Assembly (NCBI GenBank): GCA_037975125.1
Contig: JAJQOW010000014.1
Coordinates: 18,719,685-18,783,684, forward strand
Direction of reading: 5' to 3'
Origin: Latrodectus hesperus
Taxonomy: Eukaryota > Arthropoda > Arachnida > Araneae > Theridiidae
DNA length: 64,000 bases
Below, in pieces: positions 31,519 to 40,571 of the stretch; position 1 is the stretch's first letter, and every line of letters starts with the position of its first letter. The notes below the pieces were generated by a model. It was given only the letters and a program-made list of their open reading frames with translations. It was not told where the DNA came from and made no database searches. The translations under genes were made by a program, and so were the position numbers.

Positions 31519-32090
31519 TTATTAAACTCCAAACCCGCATTATTAAACAAGTTGCATATAAATGAAACATTAGGTTTACATTTTGTGGTATTTTTTATTT
31601 GTTTATTTTAACAAACTGAAAACATTAAATACAGCTACGCAACCCATAATCTCAAACTTTCAGATAATAAGATTGACATTTGAACAATCAACAGCTTTTC
31701 TCCCCGTCATATTATGTCAACAGAAGAGATCATTGCATCTTACAGCACTTTTAACGATCGCAGTAAGACGCGTGATTGTTAAAAGTATTGGGATGCAATC
31801 AATGTCTCAGCACGGCATTTTACAGTTGGGATATGAACCTGATATTTTCCGGCCACAAGCGTCTTTCCAAAGCACTCCAAAGCAAGGCTATCATGGCCTC
31901 CCCTAGATATAAGAGGAATCTTTACGAGTACAATAACACAAAATTAGGAAAAAGTAAGCAAATAAGTAAATATTGCTGCAAAAAATGAGTTTATTCAGAA
32001 AAGTTATTATTACCAAGTAAATTATTACCAAAATCTAGATGAATTAAAATTAAAGTAATTGATGACTGAGTTAAGAAAAGATAAAAACCA
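31519..32090. other. Intergenic DNA with an imperfect hairpin
   Basis: An ORF at 31,583-31,906 has no recognised motif. An inverted repeat at 31733-31798 pairs TTGCATC with GATGCAA and CACTTTTAACGATC with GATTGTTAAAAGT around a GC-containing loop. It could be a MITE remnant or a structured RNA; evidence is structural only. Confidence 0.45.
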
Positions 32091-32094
32091 AGTG

Positions 32095-32480
32095 GTGGAA
32101 AGATTACCTTCTGAATATCCCTGATGGTCAATGCCGTCAAGTTGTAACACAGTTTCAACTCCTGACGTGTCACGGCTGTCTAGCTGAACACTTGCACCTC
32201 ATTGGCATCTTAAATTCACCCGACTGTTCGTCTGCAACATGACAGAGCCCATAAACAGGACCCTCCTCCACCGCTGTGCAGCACTGCATGGCAGCTCTGA
32301 GTCATCGTTTTATCAGCAAGGCAGAGAACTTCTGGGACAATGACTCCGGTCATCTCGTTTACGTACTCTGTACTGTATTCACCTGTCCTGTCTTTGTCTC
32401 ATGTCTATTTTGTGATTTTCCATGTGTCTTATTTGTGTTAAATCCTTGTATTTGCCCTGCCATTGACAATAAAAAAATAA
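32095..32480 (+). pseudogene. Non-LTR retrotransposon ORF2 tail, decayed
   Basis: In one frame GQCRQVVTQFQLLTCHGCLAEHLHLIG, followed after a frameshift near 32240 by EPINRTLLHRCAALHGSS. The pattern, RLRTGH-like then CL..HLHRIG, then a Cys-containing segment and HLxxCxAL, resembles the zinc-knuckle-like region after the RNase H domain of non-LTR elements. The block ends at AATAAAAAAATAAG near 32468, which may be its polyadenylation signal and tail. Family assignment is tentative because cysteines are partly lost. Confidence 0.5.
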
Positions 32481-33575
32481 GTGATTGATTGAAGAATTCT
32501 ATCATCACTTATTGATTGAAGAATAAGCTAATTAAATTGAAGAGTTCGAAGAATGATTAGCTTAATAATGAATTTAAAATGAATATAATGAATAATAAGG
32601 TATAATTGAAAGTTGTCTTTTATATTTAAGACATTAAATGTGAAGTTGTTTATAATATTTTTCAGGTTTCTTAAAAAAATCTCATTTCTGACGAGAAAAA
32701 TACTTTAGTAAATTTGAATAAACTAAATCATACTCTATTGAAATTTAATAAGATTTAGAAATTTTAAATACAAATTTATCAAGGCAGAACAGGAAAAACA
32801 CTTATATGATTTTCTTTAACAAAAATATTTAAGAAGTCTAAATTTAATACCTTTATTGAGAATTCTTAAATCAATATTTAAAACAGTGCCAGTATTACTT
32901 GTAAGAATATGAGTAATTTAGAAATTGGTTAATTTAATTATTTTAGGTGTGTACAAAAAAAAACCTCATTCTCACTCTGCCGAGAAACATTAATATTATT
33001 GCAAAATTTAATTGGTTCTTTTGAGTAGAGAAAATGGCAGTTGAAAAACAATTCAAGCTATCGAAAAATTTATTATAATGAAAAACATGTAAACAAAAAA
33101 GAAGATTTATTTTTAATTTTTCATTTAATGAGATAGTAAATATAACATCTGTTTGAATATTCAAGAATTTCCTTTTATCGAATGTTGGATTTTAAAATGG
33201 GCAACACAAATTATTTAAAATTTATATCTATTTTATAAAAATTTAGTTTTAATATTTTAGTTAAAAAATACATTTTTTGGATAAATAATTAAAGTTGTAA
33301 AGCTATACAATAATTTTTAAACTTAAAATTTTGTAAATAATCCGAGAAAAGGCGTCATTTCTTATTTGAATCCATTTCGTTTCATCAAAGAATCTTCCAT
33401 AACATTTCTTAAAATTTCTGTATCTAAAAAAATTAATTTTGATTTTAAAATGAAATCGTCAGATGAAAAATAAGTGCAAAAACATAATCGTTAATAAATT
33501 TTGAAATTATATGCTAGGTGAATTTGTTACCTCACAGGTAAGTAAGTACATAATATTTAAAAAGTTATAAAGTAA
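32481..33575. other. AT-rich DNA left of the Gypsy array
   Basis: No ORF with a recognisable motif and no transposon ends; includes several TTAATTGAAGAAT-like short repeats near 32.48-32.53 kb. Confidence 0.5.
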
Positions 33576-33579
33576 ATAC
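33576..33579. repeat. Target-site duplication, left copy (ATAC)
   Basis: ATAC immediately left of the outer LTR; the identical word follows the opposite outer LTR at 41178-41181. A 4-bp duplication fits Ty3/Gypsy integration. It flanks the whole three-LTR array, not each unit. Confidence 0.85.
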
Positions 33580-34185
33580 TGTACCGAGCTTCACGGGTTC
33601 GTGTTGATTGAGAGTTGAATAAAGCAACCACTTAATTAACACAAGACTTTTATTCGTAAAAACTTCACTAGATAAACGAAATTCCCGCTGTAACAATCAC
33701 AATTATACAGCTACAATTCGTCAGATACAATAAGAAATAGCTTCCAATCACAGGTCTCAAATACCTCAGACAGAGAACAACTAGCAGTCACAACTAATCC
33801 TCTTCACTCACTGACTGTCTTCACAATACTCTACTACTCTTCCATGTCGGGCTGCGGTATTTATACCTGACTTGGCGGAGAAATCTACCAATTTCGCCAA
33901 GGCTCTGGAAGCTTCTAGGCTATCTCGGAAAATATTGGTCCTAGAGCTTAGGTGATGAATGTTTCCAGAAGTATCGATTTCTCGCCAAGTCGCCAAGAAT
34001 CTCGCCAACCGTCGCCAAGTCGCCAAGAATCTCGCCAACTGTCGCCAAGTCGCCAAATCTTTAGGAAATCCGCTTTTAAACTACAACGCGTCTAAATACC
34101 GCAATTTTTGCCCAAAATGTGAGAATTTCAGATCTGTCTGAGATATTTTACGACAAATATAATCATTATTTACAAATTTGTAACA
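33580..34185 (-). repeat. Gypsy LTR, left (3'-most)
   Basis: 606 bp, ends TGTACC and GTAACA on the plus strand (TG...CA on minus). It carries a TATAAATA box on minus at 33858-33865, AATAAA on minus at 33649-33654 and an array of TCGCCAA words at 33982-34056. By eye it differs from the other two LTRs at five positions (for example GAGCTTCAC against GAGCTCCAC, and TTAATTAAC against TTAATGAAC), so it is the divergent one. Confidence 0.96.
33982..34056. repeat. U3 array of TCGCCAA words in the LTR (also at 37468-37542 and 40974-41048)
   Basis: Eight TCGCCAA(G/C) words spaced in a roughly 30-base period, about 120 bp upstream of the TATA box on the minus strand. The position in U3 suggests repeated enhancer or repressor binding sites; the binding protein is unknown. 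All three LTRs have the same number of words. Confidence 0.85.
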
Positions 34186-34197
34186 TTGCCCCCTCTC
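34186..34197 (-). other. Polypurine tract, left unit
   Basis: Minus-strand GAGAGGGGGCAA abuts the 3' LTR, the expected primer for plus-strand DNA synthesis in an LTR retrotransposon. The identical tract of the other unit is at 37672-37683. Confidence 0.85.
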
Positions 34198-34377
34198 AAG
34201 GACTGCACGTCCCGGGCAGTACAATCCCCTGATAGGAGGCCAAATTTAATATAAAAGAATTTACATTTCAAGAGGATACAGAGCACATTACATACACAAG
34301 CAACTAAAAATACAAGAAAATAGAAAAGATTAAAATTATCTATACTATTTACAAACAGACCATGGTCTACTGATTTT

Positions 34378-37035
34378 TTACTCTACATTACGATAAGGAG
34401 CTAATCTATCATAATGTACTACCTTTGGTTTTGAAGCAGATGATTTTCTTATACGAACCACGACGTCGTTCAGTCTTTTTAGGACTGTGTAGGGACCTTC
34501 CCAGTTGGCTTGCAACTTTGGAGAAAGTCCTTTACGTCGAATCGGGTTCCACAACCAAACTTTGTCACCTTCTTGGAATTCATGTCCCGTCGCTCTTGTG
34601 TCATACCTTGTCTTCATTCTTTCGGTCGTCAGGTTGATTCGGTCTCGAGCGAAGTTATGGACATCTTCAAGACGTGCCTGAAGGTCTCGAAGGTATTCCT
34701 CTGGCGATGAAGATGTATCCGGTGGACGACCAAACTGAAGATCACAAGGGAGACGAAGTTCGCGACCAAAGAGCATCTGTGAAGGAGTATATCCGGTAGT
34801 CTCATGGACAGCACTGCGATATGCAAGAAGAAACAGCGGTAGCTTCAATTCCCAATCTTGCTGATTTCTGGAAACCATAAGGGAGAGGTTATTCAAGATG
34901 GTTCTGTTAAACCTCTCTACCATGCCGTCCGATTGTGGGTGTAGTGGCGTGGTCTGCGTCTTGTCTATTCCGAGAATTTGACACATTCCTTTAAACACAA
35001 CAGAGGTGAAATTTGTCCCTTGATCAGAATGAATTTGTAAGGGTGTGCCGAATCTGGAAACCCATTGTTGCACTAGAACCTCGGCTACTGTAGTCGCCTC
35101 TTGATCAGGGATTGCAAACGCTTCAGGCCACTTAGTAAAGTAGTCCATGACAACTAGTATGTATTTGTTGCCATTTGAGGACCGTGGTAAAGGACCCAAA
35201 ATGTCCAATGCTATCCTCTCAAAAGGTGCTCCTACGTTGTACCGCTGCAACCTTCCTCGGCTACGTTTCTTCGGTCCTTTACGTGCCGCACAGTCATCAC
35301 AAGATTGGCACCATTTCTCTACATCTTGTCTCGTTTTGCTCCAATAGAAGCGTTCTCGAACTTTCTGTAGAGTTTTCATTACTCCGAAGTGGCCTCCAGT
35401 TGAGCTACTGTGCAATTCTTTCAAAACATCTGAAATTCTTGATTTTGGAAGAACAAGCTGCCATTTGAAATTACGTCCATCATCGGACTCCCATTTCCTG
35501 TATAAGACACCATTTCTTATATGGAGTGAGTCCCAAAGAGCCCAATATTGCTTAGTAGCAGGACTGTAGGTGGAGATATCCTGCCAACTTGGTCTCATAC
35601 TAGAAGATTCTTTCAATTCAAGAATTGGATTTATATCTGGGTCTTCTTTTTGGGCTTCCCTAAGTCCTTTATCACTCCATGGGTCTGGTTTCGGTGGAGA
35701 TGAAACAGTAACTTGGCGTACCGAAGGATTTACTAACTGATAGTTCTTCTCTACTCTCGAACAATATCGGCAGCTTTCATTACACGGTTTCCTTGATAAT
35801 GCATCAGTATTTCTTTGAAGAGTTTCTTTGCGTTGACGTATTTCCATTTTAGAAATTCCACCATCTTTTGTTTTCGGACAGTATCTACGGACGTGTCCGA
35901 CTCCACCGCACGTCCAACACTGAATTTTTGTGTTTCTGCCACCTTTACTCAATTCTAAGCTACGCAATTTTCGCTGCAGATCTTCAATTTGCTTTCTTAG
36001 ATCATAGTTCGTATCAGTAGCAGAGACGGCTCTGATGTAGTGCTGGTCTTTACGCGTGGCTTGCTGGGCAGCCTCTATCTTATGTGCGTAGACTAGGGCA
36101 GATCCGATATCTTTGACATCGGCGAGTCTAAGTGTTTTCTGTATCTCCGGATCCCGCACACTATCGATGAAGTGATGGAGGGCCAAATCTTGACGTATCT
36201 CAGCTGGGCAGTCGGAAAATGCTAGATGGGAAAGTCGCTGAATATCGGCAGCCAATTCTTGCAGACTTTCACCCGCTTTTTGATAGCGGGACTTTAACTG
36301 TAGTCTGCTATATTCTTTAGTGCACTTATCTCCAAACCGCAGCTCAAGCGCACTCGATAGAGCTTGGAAATCGTGCCTCTGCTCCTCCGGAAGCGTCTCG
36401 AGGATGTCAGCCGCGTCTCCTCTTAAAGAAGCCGCCAGGTGAAAAGCTTGGGCTCGGGGATTCCATCCATTAGCTTCCGCTACCATCATAAACTGGGTCT
36501 TGTATACTTGCCAGGATGATTTCCCATCAAATGTTGAGAGTTTAATATTGGCTAGGGAAGGCACAAATGTCACGTTGGGTTCCTCATGTTTGTTTGACAT
36601 TTGCTTCTCCAAGCTTTCAATCTTCTTATTCATATTGTCTAATGCTTCTTTAACTTTCTTCTCTGTCTTCAAAACTTTAGTTTCAACTGAAGTTACCTTA
36701 TCATCCATTGCATTCATCTTCTCCTGAATGATGCTGTAGAATTCTTCTTTAACACTTACAATGTCCTTCTTAAGTTCCTCCTGCCCAGATTTTATCTCTT
36801 TCATCATCTCGGTTTTAATCTCTTCTTGTCCAGCTTTCATCTCTTCTTGTCTAGCTTTCATCTCTTCTTGTCCAGCTTTCATCTCTTCTTGTCTAGCTTT
36901 CATCTCTTCTTGTCCAGCTTTCATCTCGGTTTTCATATCTTCTTGTCCAGCTTTCATCTCGGCCATCTGCTCCGCTAATTTTTCGAGAAGACTTTTCATT
37001 AAATCCATATCCATTTTTCTTGTGACACGCTGCAT
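34378..37035 (-). CDS. Gag-integrase fusion polyprotein, left unit (885 aa)
   Basis: Same architecture as the right unit: N-terminal coiled coil of EEMKAGQ-type heptads, Gag capsid-like region, a CCHC zinc knuckle (CWTCGGVGHVRRYC), a short junction, then Gypsy integrase with HHCC zinc domain, DD35E core and GPY/F-like tail ending RLAPYRNVE. This copy has one heptad fewer (885 against 892 residues) and differs at EEFYSII (SNII in the other), MNAMDDK (MEDK) and EKQMSN (QISN). I start at the ATG at 37035 (MQRVTRK) because the longer open frame has no upstream ATG and would begin inside the LTR and primer-binding site. Protease, reverse transcriptase and RNase H are absent, yet there is no stop or frameshift. 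The middle LTR supplies its promoter. Confidence 0.93.
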   Translation of the reverse strand: MQRVTRKMDMDLMKSLLEKLAEQMAEMKAGQEDMKTEMKAGQEEMKARQEEMKAGQEEMKARQEEMKAGQEEIKTEMMKEIKSGQEELKKDIVSVKEEFYSIIQEKMNAMDDKVTSVETKVLKTEKKVKEALDNMNKKIESLEKQMSNKHEEPNVTFVPSLANIKLSTFDGKSSWQVYKTQFMMVAEANGWNPRAQAFHLAASLRGDAADILETLPEEQRHDFQALSSALELRFGDKCTKEYSRLQLKSRYQKAGESLQELAADIQRLSHLAFSDCPAEIRQDLALHHFIDSVRDPEIQKTLRLADVKDIGSALVYAHKIEAAQQATRKDQHYIRAVSATDTNYDLRKQIEDLQRKLRSLELSKGGRNTKIQCWTCGGVGHVRRYCPKTKDGGISKMEIRQRKETLQRNTDALSRKPCNESCRYCSRVEKNYQLVNPSVRQVTVSSPPKPDPWSDKGLREAQKEDPDINPILELKESSSMRPSWQDISTYSPATKQYWALWDSLHIRNGVLYRKWESDDGRNFKWQLVLPKSRISDVLKELHSSSTGGHFGVMKTLQKVRERFYWSKTRQDVEKWCQSCDDCAARKGPKKRSRGRLQRYNVGAPFERIALDILGPLPRSSNGNKYILVVMDYFTKWPEAFAIPDQEATTVAEVLVQQWVSRFGTPLQIHSDQGTNFTSVVFKGMCQILGIDKTQTTPLHPQSDGMVERFNRTILNNLSLMVSRNQQDWELKLPLFLLAYRSAVHETTGYTPSQMLFGRELRLPCDLQFGRPPDTSSSPEEYLRDLQARLEDVHNFARDRINLTTERMKTRYDTRATGHEFQEGDKVWLWNPIRRKGLSPKLQANWEGPYTVLKRLNDVVVRIRKSSASKPKVVHYDRLAPYRNVE

Positions 37036-37045
37036 CAACTCTTCA

Positions 37046-37063
37046 ATCCCGATTCTGACACCA
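37046..37063 (-). other. Primer-binding site, left unit
   Basis: Minus-strand TGGTGTCAGAATCGGGAT, two bases inside the middle LTR. TGGTGTCAG is complementary to the 3' end of a tRNA ending CTGACACCA, as in tRNA-Leu types; the exact tRNA is not verified. It marks the 5' end of the left internal region. Confidence 0.8.
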
Positions 37064-37065
37064 GT

Positions 37066-37671
37066 TGTACCGAGCTCCACGGGTTCGTGTTGATTGAGAG
37101 TTGAATAAAGCAACCACTTAATGAACACAAGACTTTTATTCGTAAAAACTTCACTAGATAAACGAAATTCCCGCTGTAACAATCACAATTATACAGCTAC
37201 AATTCGTCAGATACAATAAGAAATAGCTTCCAATCACAGGTCTCAAATACCTCAGACAGAGAACAACTAGCAGTCACAACTAATCGTCTTCACTCACTGA
37301 CTGTCTTCACAAAACTCTACTACTCTTCCATGTCGGGCTGCGGTATTTATACCTGACTTGGCGGAGAAATCTACCAATTTCGCCAAGGCTCTGGAAGCTT
37401 CTAGGCTATCTCGGAAAATATTGGTCCTAGAGCTTAGGTGATGGATGTTTCCAGAAGTATCGATTTCTCGCCAAGTCGCCAAGAATCTCGCCAACCGTCG
37501 CCAAGTCGCCAAGAATCTCGCCAACTGTCGCCAAGTCGCCAAATCTTTAGGAAATCCGCTTTTAAACTACAACGCGTCTAAATACCGCAATTTTTGCCCA
37601 AAATGTGAGAATTTCAGATCTGTCTGAGATATTTTACGACAAATATAATCATTATTTACAAATTTGTAACA
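37066..37671 (-). repeat. Gypsy LTR, middle (shared)
   Basis: 606 bp, apparently identical to the right LTR over the stretches I compared, and different from the left LTR at five positions. It serves as 3' LTR for the right unit and 5' LTR for the left one. TATA box at 37344-37351 on minus. A single LTR between two internal regions is diagnostic of a tandem recombinant. Confidence 0.96.
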
Positions 37672-37683
37672 TTGCCCCCTCTC
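37672..37683 (-). other. Polypurine tract, right unit
   Basis: Minus-strand GAGAGGGGGCAA directly before the middle LTR, identical to that of the left unit. Confidence 0.85.
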
Positions 37684-37862
37684 AAGGACTGCACGTCCCG
37701 GGCAGTACAATCCCCTGATAGGAGGCCAAATTTAATATAAAAGAATTTACATTTCAAGAGGATACAGAGCACATTACATACACAAGCAACTAAAAATACA
37801 AGAAAATAGAAAAGATTAAAATTATCTATACTATTTACAAACAGACCATGGTCTACTGATTT

Positions 37863-40541
37863 TTACTCTACATTACGATAAGGAGCTAATCTATCATAAT
37901 GTACTACCTTTGGTTTTGAAGCAGATGATTTTCTTATACGAACCACGACGTCGTTCAGTCTTTTTAGGACTGTGTAGGGACCTTCCCAGTTGGCTTGCAA
38001 CTTTGGAGAAAGTCCTTTACGTCGAATCGGGTTCCACAACCAAACTTTGTCACCTTCTTGGAATTCATGTCCCGTCGCTCTTGTGTCATACCTTGTCTTC
38101 ATTCTTTCGGTCGTCAGGTTGATTCGGTCTCGAGCGAAGTTATGGACATCTTCAAGACGTGCCTGAAGGTCTCGAAGGTATTCCTCTGGCGATGAAGATG
38201 TATCCGGTGGACGACCAAACTGAAGATCACAAGGGAGACGAAGTTCGCGACCAAAGAGCATCTGTGAAGGAGTATATCCGGTAGTCTCATGGACAGCACT
38301 GCGATATGCAAGAAGAAACAGCGGTAGCTTCAATTCCCAATCTTGCTGATTTCTGGAAACCATAAGGGAGAGGTTATTCAAGATGGTTCTGTTAAACCTC
38401 TCTACCATGCCGTCCGATTGTGGGTGTAGTGGCGTGGTCTGCGTCTTGTCTATTCCGAGAATTTGACACATTCCTTTAAACACAACAGAGGTGAAATTTG
38501 TCCCTTGATCAGAATGAATTTGTAAGGGTGTGCCGAATCTGGAAACCCATTGTTGCACTAGAACCTCGGCTACTGTAGTCGCCTCTTGATCGGGGATTGC
38601 AAACGCTTCAGGCCACTTAGTAAAGTAGTCCATGACAACTAGTATGTATTTGTTGCCATTTGAGGACCGTGGTAAAGGACCCAAAATGTCCAATGCTATC
38701 CTCTCAAAAGGTGCTCCTACGTTGTACCGCTGCAACCTTCCTCGGCTACGTTTCTTCGGTCCTTTACGTGCCGCACAGTCATCACAAGATTGGCACCATT
38801 TCTCTACATCTTGTCTCGTTTTGCTCCAATAGAAGCGTTCTCGAACTTTCTGTAGAGTTTTCATTACTCCGAAGTGGCCTCCAGTTGAGCTACTGTGCAA
38901 TTCTTTCAAAACATCTGAAATTCTTGATTTTGGAAGAACAAGCTGCCATTTGAAATTACGTCCATCATCGGACTCCCATTTCCTGTATAAGACACCATTT
39001 CTTATATGGAGTGAGTCCCAAAGAGCCCAATATTGCTTAGTAGCAGGACTGTAGGTGGAGATATCCTGCCAACTTGGTCTCATACTAGAAGATTCTTTCA
39101 ATTCAAGAATTGGATTTATATCTGGGTCTTCTTTTTGGGCTTCCCTAAGTCCTTTATCACTCCATGGGTCTGGTTTCGGTGGAGATGAAACAGTAACTTG
39201 GCGTACCGAAGGATTTACTAACTGATAGTTCTTCTCTACTCTCGAACAATATCGGCAGCTTTCATTACACGGTTTCCTTGATAATGCATCAGTATTTCTT
39301 TGAAGAGTTTCTTTGCGTTGACGTATTTCCATTTTAGAAATTCCACCATCTTTTGTTTTCGGACAGTATCTACGGACGTGTCCGACTCCACCGCACGTCC
39401 AACACTGAATTTTTGTGTTTCTGCCACCTTTACTCAATTCTAAGCTACGCAATTTTCGCTGCAGATCTTCAATTTGCTTTCTTAGATCATAGTTCGTATC
39501 AGTAGCAGAGACGGCTCTGATGTAGTGCTGGTCTTTACGCGTGGCTTGCTGGGCAGCCTCTATCTTATGTGCGTAGACTAGGGCAGATCCGATATCTTTG
39601 ACATCGGCGAGTCTAAGTGTTTTCTGTATCTCCGGATCCCGCACACTATCGATGAAGTGATGGAGGGCCAAATCTTGACGTATCTCAGCTGGGCAGTCGG
39701 AAAATGCTAGATGGGAAAGTCGCTGAATATCGGCAGCCAATTCTTGCAGACTTTCACCCGCTTTTTGATAGCGGGACTTTAACTGTAGTCTGCTATATTC
39801 TTTAGTGCACTTATCTCCAAACCGCAGCTCAAGCGCACTCGATAGAGCTTGGAAATCGTGCCTCTGCTCCTCCGGAAGCGTCTCGAGGATGTCAGCCGCG
39901 TCTCCTCTTAAAGAAGCCGCCAGGTGAAAAGCTTGGGCTCGGGGATTCCATCCATTAGCTTCCGCTACCATCATAAACTGGGTCTTGTATACTTGCCAGG
40001 ATGATTTCCCATCAAATGTTGAGAGTTTAATATTGGCTAGGGAAGGCACAAATGTCACGTTGGGTTCCTCATGTTTGTTTGATATTTGCTTCTCCAAGCT
40101 TTCAATCTTCTTATTCATATTGTCTAATGCTTCTTTAACTTTCTTCTCTGTCTTCAAAACTTTAGTTTCAACTGAAGTTACCTTATCTTCCATTGCATTC
40201 ATCTTCTCCTGAATGATGTTGGAGAATTCTTCTTTAACACTTACAATGTCCTTCTTAAGTTCCTCCTGTCCAGATTTTATCTCTTTCATCATCTCGGTTT
40301 TAATCTCTTCTTGTCCAGCTTTCATCTCTTCTTGTCTAGCTTTCATCTCTTCTTGTCCAGCTTTCATCTCTTCTTGTCTAGCTTTCATCTCTTCTTGTCC
40401 AGCTTTCATCTCGGTTTTCATATCTTCTTGTCCAGCTTTCATCTCTTCTTGTCCAGCTTTCATCTCGGCCATCTGCTCCGCTAATTTTTCGAGAAGACTT
40501 TTCATTAAATCCATATCCATTTTTCTTGTGACACGCTGCAT
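37863..40541 (-). CDS. Gag-integrase fusion polyprotein, right unit (892 aa)
   Basis: Retrotransposon structural protein joined in frame to integrase. From the ATG at 40541: coiled coil residues about 10-155 with repeated EEMKAGQ/EEMKARQ heptads; capsid-like Gag about 160-345 (STFDGKSSWQVYKTQF; LRGDAADILETLP); zinc knuckle C380-C383-H388-C393; junction about 397-416; then NTDALSRKPC, normally the end of the RNase H/connection region. Integrase follows: H549, H556, C583, C586 zinc domain; catalytic D618, D678 and E714 (35 residues between the last two, DD35E); and a GPY/F-like module (NWEGPYTVLKRL, about 851-862). Closest remembered relatives are 412-type Gypsy pol proteins of arthropods. Protease, reverse transcriptase and RNase H are missing, so it is non-autonomous. 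All visible integrase catalytic residues are kept, and no stop interrupts it. Confidence 0.94.
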   Translation of the reverse strand: MQRVTRKMDMDLMKSLLEKLAEQMAEMKAGQEEMKAGQEDMKTEMKAGQEEMKARQEEMKAGQEEMKARQEEMKAGQEEIKTEMMKEIKSGQEELKKDIVSVKEEFSNIIQEKMNAMEDKVTSVETKVLKTEKKVKEALDNMNKKIESLEKQISNKHEEPNVTFVPSLANIKLSTFDGKSSWQVYKTQFMMVAEANGWNPRAQAFHLAASLRGDAADILETLPEEQRHDFQALSSALELRFGDKCTKEYSRLQLKSRYQKAGESLQELAADIQRLSHLAFSDCPAEIRQDLALHHFIDSVRDPEIQKTLRLADVKDIGSALVYAHKIEAAQQATRKDQHYIRAVSATDTNYDLRKQIEDLQRKLRSLELSKGGRNTKIQCWTCGGVGHVRRYCPKTKDGGISKMEIRQRKETLQRNTDALSRKPCNESCRYCSRVEKNYQLVNPSVRQVTVSSPPKPDPWSDKGLREAQKEDPDINPILELKESSSMRPSWQDISTYSPATKQYWALWDSLHIRNGVLYRKWESDDGRNFKWQLVLPKSRISDVLKELHSSSTGGHFGVMKTLQKVRERFYWSKTRQDVEKWCQSCDDCAARKGPKKRSRGRLQRYNVGAPFERIALDILGPLPRSSNGNKYILVVMDYFTKWPEAFAIPDQEATTVAEVLVQQWVSRFGTPLQIHSDQGTNFTSVVFKGMCQILGIDKTQTTPLHPQSDGMVERFNRTILNNLSLMVSRNQQDWELKLPLFLLAYRSAVHETTGYTPSQMLFGRELRLPCDLQFGRPPDTSSSPEEYLRDLQARLEDVHNFARDRINLTTERMKTRYDTRATGHEFQEGDKVWLWNPIRRKGLSPKLQANWEGPYTVLKRLNDVVVRIRKSSASKPKVVHYDRLAPYRNVE

Positions 40542-40551
40542 CAACTCTTCA

Positions 40552-40569
40552 ATCCCGATTCTGACACCA
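40552..40569 (-). other. Primer-binding site, right unit
   Basis: Minus-strand TGGTGTCAGAATCGGGAT, two bases from the right LTR; identical to that of the left unit. tRNA-Leu-type match is inferred from TGGTGTCAG. Confidence 0.8.
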
Positions 40570-40571
40570 GT

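Noticed and set aside
33808..34056. 82-codon minus-strand ORF in each LTR (also 37294-37542 and 40800-41048)
   Set aside because: Starts at a TTG inside the TCGCCAA array and crosses the TATA box; it belongs to the LTR promoter region.
37036..37182. N-terminal extension of the Gag-integrase frame into the LTR (and 40542-40688)
   Set aside because: No ATG; the apparent start is TTG, and the extension covers the primer-binding site. The ATG at 37035 (40541) is the better start.
34425..38953. Plus-strand ORFs of 60-128 codons across the Gypsy units
   Set aside because: Antisense shadows of the Gag-integrase genes, repeated identically in both units.
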